Assembly: GCA_029983695.1 (NCBI GenBank)
Contig: JASBZB010000020.1
Coordinates: 17,819-81,818, forward strand
Length of the DNA stretch: 64,000 nucleotides
Direction of reading: 5' to 3'
Source of the DNA: Lutispora sp003527145
GTDB taxonomy: Bacteria; Bacillota; Clostridia; Lutisporales; Lutisporaceae
Of the stretch, positions 62,189 to 64,000 are shown in pieces (the first letter of the stretch is position 1; every line of letters begins with the position of its first letter). The notes below the pieces were generated by a model. It was not told the DNA's origin and searched no databases. It saw nothing but the letters and a program-made list of their open reading frames with translations. Both the position numbers and the translations under genes were made by a program.

Positions 62189-63586
62189 ATGCGGGATGCA
62201 GTGATTACCGTTGAAAATCTCAAAGAGGTCCAAAGCATGCTGGGTGCGGTCTTTAATGCCACTCAAGATGCCATATCCGTAGTGGACAAAGATGGCATAG
62301 GCATCATGATCAATCCTGCCTATACAAAGATTACCGGCCTGTCTGAAGGGGATGTGCTGGGCAAGCTGGCCACAGTGGATATTGCAGAAGGAGAAAGCGT
62401 TCACATGCAGGTCCTGGCAACGAAAAAGCCTGTAAAGGGAGCCTTGCTCAGAGTAGGCCCCAATAGGAAGGAAGTGCTGGTAAATGCGGCTCCGATAATC
62501 GTGGACGGAGAGCTTATCGGCAGCGTAGGAGTGCTTCATGATATCACGGAGATGAACAAGCTGTCCGAAGAACTGAGACAAGCCAAGCAGATAATAAGGA
62601 AGCTGGAGGCCAAGTATACCTTTGATGATATAGAAGGCAATGATGCCGAGCTGCAAAATGCCGTGGAGAAGGCCAAAAAAGCTGCAAACACGCCTGCGAC
62701 TGTACTCTTAGTGGGTGAGAGCGGTACGGGCAAGGAAATATTCGCCCATGCGATTCACAACTCCAGCGAGAGAAAATACAGGCAATTTGTCCGCGTGAAT
62801 TGTGCGGCCATACCCCAGAGCCTCCTGGAATCCGAACTTTTCGGCTATGAGGAGGGGGCCTTTACCGGAGCCAAAAAGGGCGGCAAGAAGGGACTCTTTG
62901 AAGAAGCCAACGGGGGCACGATTTTTCTTGATGAAATAGGCGAGATAAATGTGGAAACCCAGGCAAAGCTGCTGCGGGTCCTTCAGGAAAAGGAGATAAT
63001 GAAGGTAGGCGGCATAAAGCCCATAGGTATTGATGTCAGGGTCATAGCCGCATCGAATATTGATATCGAAAATGCTGTAAAGCAGGGCAAGTTCAGAAAG
63101 GACTTGTATTACAGGATCAATATGTTCCCCATAAGGATACCTCCCCTGAAGGAGAGAAAGGGAGATATAGGATGTCTTGCAAGATTTTTTATAAAAAAAT
63201 TCAATCAGGAATACGGCAGAAATATAGAGGGCATAAATGAGGATGCGCTGCAAAAACTCACGGAATATCAATGGCCTGGCAATGTGAGAGAGTTGGAAAA
63301 TATCATCGGCAGAGCCATAATCAATATGAAGATGACGGAGAAAACCATACAAAAAAGGCATTTGCCTAAATTTGAGCTCGGCGACGAAAAAATAAATGTG
63401 CCTGCTGAGGTTGATTTTTCTGAAGGAGCTGCCATGACCTTGGAGCAATTGACTGAAAAAATCGAGAAGGAATATATCAGCCATGTCCTGAGGCTTTGCG
63501 GCAACAACAAGACTCAGGCAGCTAAGCTGCTGCAGATTTCCCTTAGGAATCTCTACTATAAGCTGGAGAAATATATGATAGAGTGA
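62189..63586 (+). CDS. PAS-domain sigma-54-dependent activator
   Basis: 465 residues, ATG behind GATGAGGTGAT. N-terminal PAS sensor (about 10-120, AVFNATQDAISVVDKDGIGI). Central AAA+ domain with Walker A GESGTGKE near 178, the sigma-54 contact loop GAFTGA near 225, and FLDEIGEI. C-terminal Fis-type helix-turn-helix (NNKTQAAKLLQISLRNLYYKL). It opens sigma-54 promoters. The next gene, butyrate kinase, has such a promoter and an array of palindromic sites immediately after this gene, so that is the likely target. The PAS ligand is unknown. Confidence 0.95.
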   Translation: MRDAVITVENLKEVQSMLGAVFNATQDAISVVDKDGIGIMINPAYTKITGLSEGDVLGKLATVDIAEGESVHMQVLATKKPVKGALLRVGPNRKEVLVNAAPIIVDGELIGSVGVLHDITEMNKLSEELRQAKQIIRKLEAKYTFDDIEGNDAELQNAVEKAKKAANTPATVLLVGESGTGKEIFAHAIHNSSERKYRQFVRVNCAAIPQSLLESELFGYEEGAFTGAKKGGKKGLFEEANGGTIFLDEIGEINVETQAKLLRVLQEKEIMKVGGIKPIGIDVRVIAASNIDIENAVKQGKFRKDLYYRINMFPIRIPPLKERKGDIGCLARFFIKKFNQEYGRNIEGINEDALQKLTEYQWPGNVRELENIIGRAIINMKMTEKTIQKRHLPKFELGDEKINVPAEVDFSEGAAMTLEQLTEKIEKEYISHVLRLCGNNKTQAAKLLQISLRNLYYKLEKYMIE

Positions 63587-63588
63587 TA

Positions 63589-63646
63589 TGCAAGAAATTG
63601 CACACAAAAATGCATTGCAAAGAATTGCATGCAATAATTTGCATAC
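63589..63646. promoter_or_regulatory. Cluster of activator sites upstream of buk
   Basis: Repeated TTGCA/TGCAA half-sites: TGCAAGAAATTGCA (63589-63602), TGCATTGCA (63611-63619), the 12-bp palindrome ATTGCATGCAAT (63624-63635) and TTTGCA at 63638-63643. They lie about 70-130 bp before the -24 element, as expected for sites of a sigma-54 activator. Confidence 0.65.
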
Positions 63647-63663
63647 TGGAAGATTGTGAAAAA

Positions 63664-63689
63664 ACTGACACTGGAATGTCGGTTTTTTT
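63664..63689 (+). terminator. Terminator of the sigma-54 activator gene
   Basis: ACTGACA, loop CTGGAA, TGTCGGT, then seven T. It separates the regulator from the butyrate kinase transcript. Confidence 0.8.
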
Positions 63690-63703
63690 CTATCTATGAA
63701 AAA

Positions 63704-63720
63704 CTGGCATACATATTGCA
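63704..63720 (+). promoter_or_regulatory. Sigma-54 (-24/-12) promoter of buk
   Basis: CTGGCATACATATTGCA: GG at 63706-63707 and GC at 63718-63719 with exactly 10 bp between, nearly the full consensus. Expected start near 63731, about 42 bp before the TTG at 63773. Confidence 0.85.
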
Positions 63721-63772
63721 TGTATTATAAAGAGAGAATATTATCAAATCTATATGCAAGGGGTGTTCAAGC

Positions 63773-64000
63773 TTGAATAGGGAATACATTCTGGTCATTA
63801 ATCCCGGCTCTACTTCTACTAAGGTTGGGCTGTTCAAAGACGGCCTTCCGGTAAAGCAGAAGAATCTTTCCCATCCAAACAAAGAGCTGGAGAAATTCGC
63901 AAAAGTTACGGATCAATATGATTACAGAAAAGACATAATACTGGACTGGCTGAAAGAAGAGGGGGCGGACCTCCAACGCCTGGCTGCGGTTGTCGCCAGG
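63773..64000 (+). CDS. buk: Butyrate kinase, 3' partial
   Basis: 76 codons to the window edge from TTG 63773, behind AAGGGGTG. The acetate/butyrate kinase phosphate-1 motif VINPGSTSTKVGLF is at the N-terminus, and the following DGLPVKQKNLSHPNKELEKFA is butyrate-kinase like. Converts butyryl phosphate and ADP to butyrate and ATP, or acts on branched-chain acyl phosphates. Driven by the sigma-54 promoter upstream. Confidence 0.92.
   Translation, partial: MNREYILVINPGSTSTKVGLFKDGLPVKQKNLSHPNKELEKFAKVTDQYDYRKDIILDWLKEEGADLQRLAAVVAR

Noticed and set aside
1..64000. tRNA, rRNA, CRISPR array, prophage or replication origin
   Set aside because: Gaps between genes were read on both strands and none of these was recognised.

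Overview
The window looks like chromosomal DNA of a spore-forming anaerobe of the class Clostridia. Evidence: AT-rich sequence with strong Shine-Dalgarno sites and frequent TTG/GTG starts, a spoVAC-spoVAD-spoVAE operon, a spore-photoproduct-lyase family gene, class I two-subunit fumarase, a sigma-54/butyrate-kinase unit and the cdaA-cdaR pair. I cannot name a genus. No tRNA, rRNA or CRISPR array was seen.

Layout. (1) 1-11.1 kb is accessory: the end of a lanthipeptide-type region (a partial and a complete LanC-like cyclase, then a propeller/solute-binding lipoprotein), small membrane proteins, an ABC ATPase cut at its Walker A motif beside a hairpin-rich element, a HEPN/MNT toxin-antitoxin pair, an S41 peptidase, an ankyrin protein, a decayed nucleotidyltransferase-like gene and several orphan small genes. 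A 78-bp promoter-like block occurs twice here, 2,193 bp apart. (2) 11.2-24 kb is mostly core: htpG, an HD hydrolase, a YibQ-like deacetylase, MFS transporters, an XRE-TPR regulator, lplA, degV, an SPL-family gene and manA with a hairpin over its ribosome site. (3) 24-35 kb has a cell-wall amidase, the spoVA operon, then apbE, ndh2, eetA-like, eetB-like and dmkB-like genes, which match part of a flavin-based extracellular electron transfer locus. A compact structured RNA lies inside that locus. A lytic transglycosylase and uppP follow. (4) 35-48 kb: gamma-glutamyltransferase, cstA, alr, a sigma-54-controlled dehydrogenase/NhaC operon, a PG-binding/LysM/M14 peptidase, and a fumarase-malic enzyme-aroD operon. 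(5) 48-58 kb: an NMT1-type ABC importer with a DUF1847 protein, then a divergent XRE-cupin regulator and a dipeptide epimerase-DUF819-peptidase operon. (6) 58.5-64 kb: cdaA-cdaR (c-di-AMP), a COG2509 flavoprotein, a PAS sigma-54 activator and butyrate kinase, whose start lies behind a textbook -24/-12 promoter with a cluster of activator-site palindromes.

How the parts fit. The window joins spore biology (SpoVA, SPL family), envelope work (YibQ, UppP, Alr, SLT and M14 peptidases, amidase), peptide scavenging (GGT, CstA, epimerase/CocE) and anaerobic energy metabolism (fumarase/malic enzyme, Ndh2/Eet, butyrate kinase). The strongest leads for something undescribed are the structured RNA at 30310-30469, the duplicated promoter block at 4204/6397, the structured element next to the HEPN/MNT pair, and the SPL homologue that appears to lack the usual catalytic cysteine.
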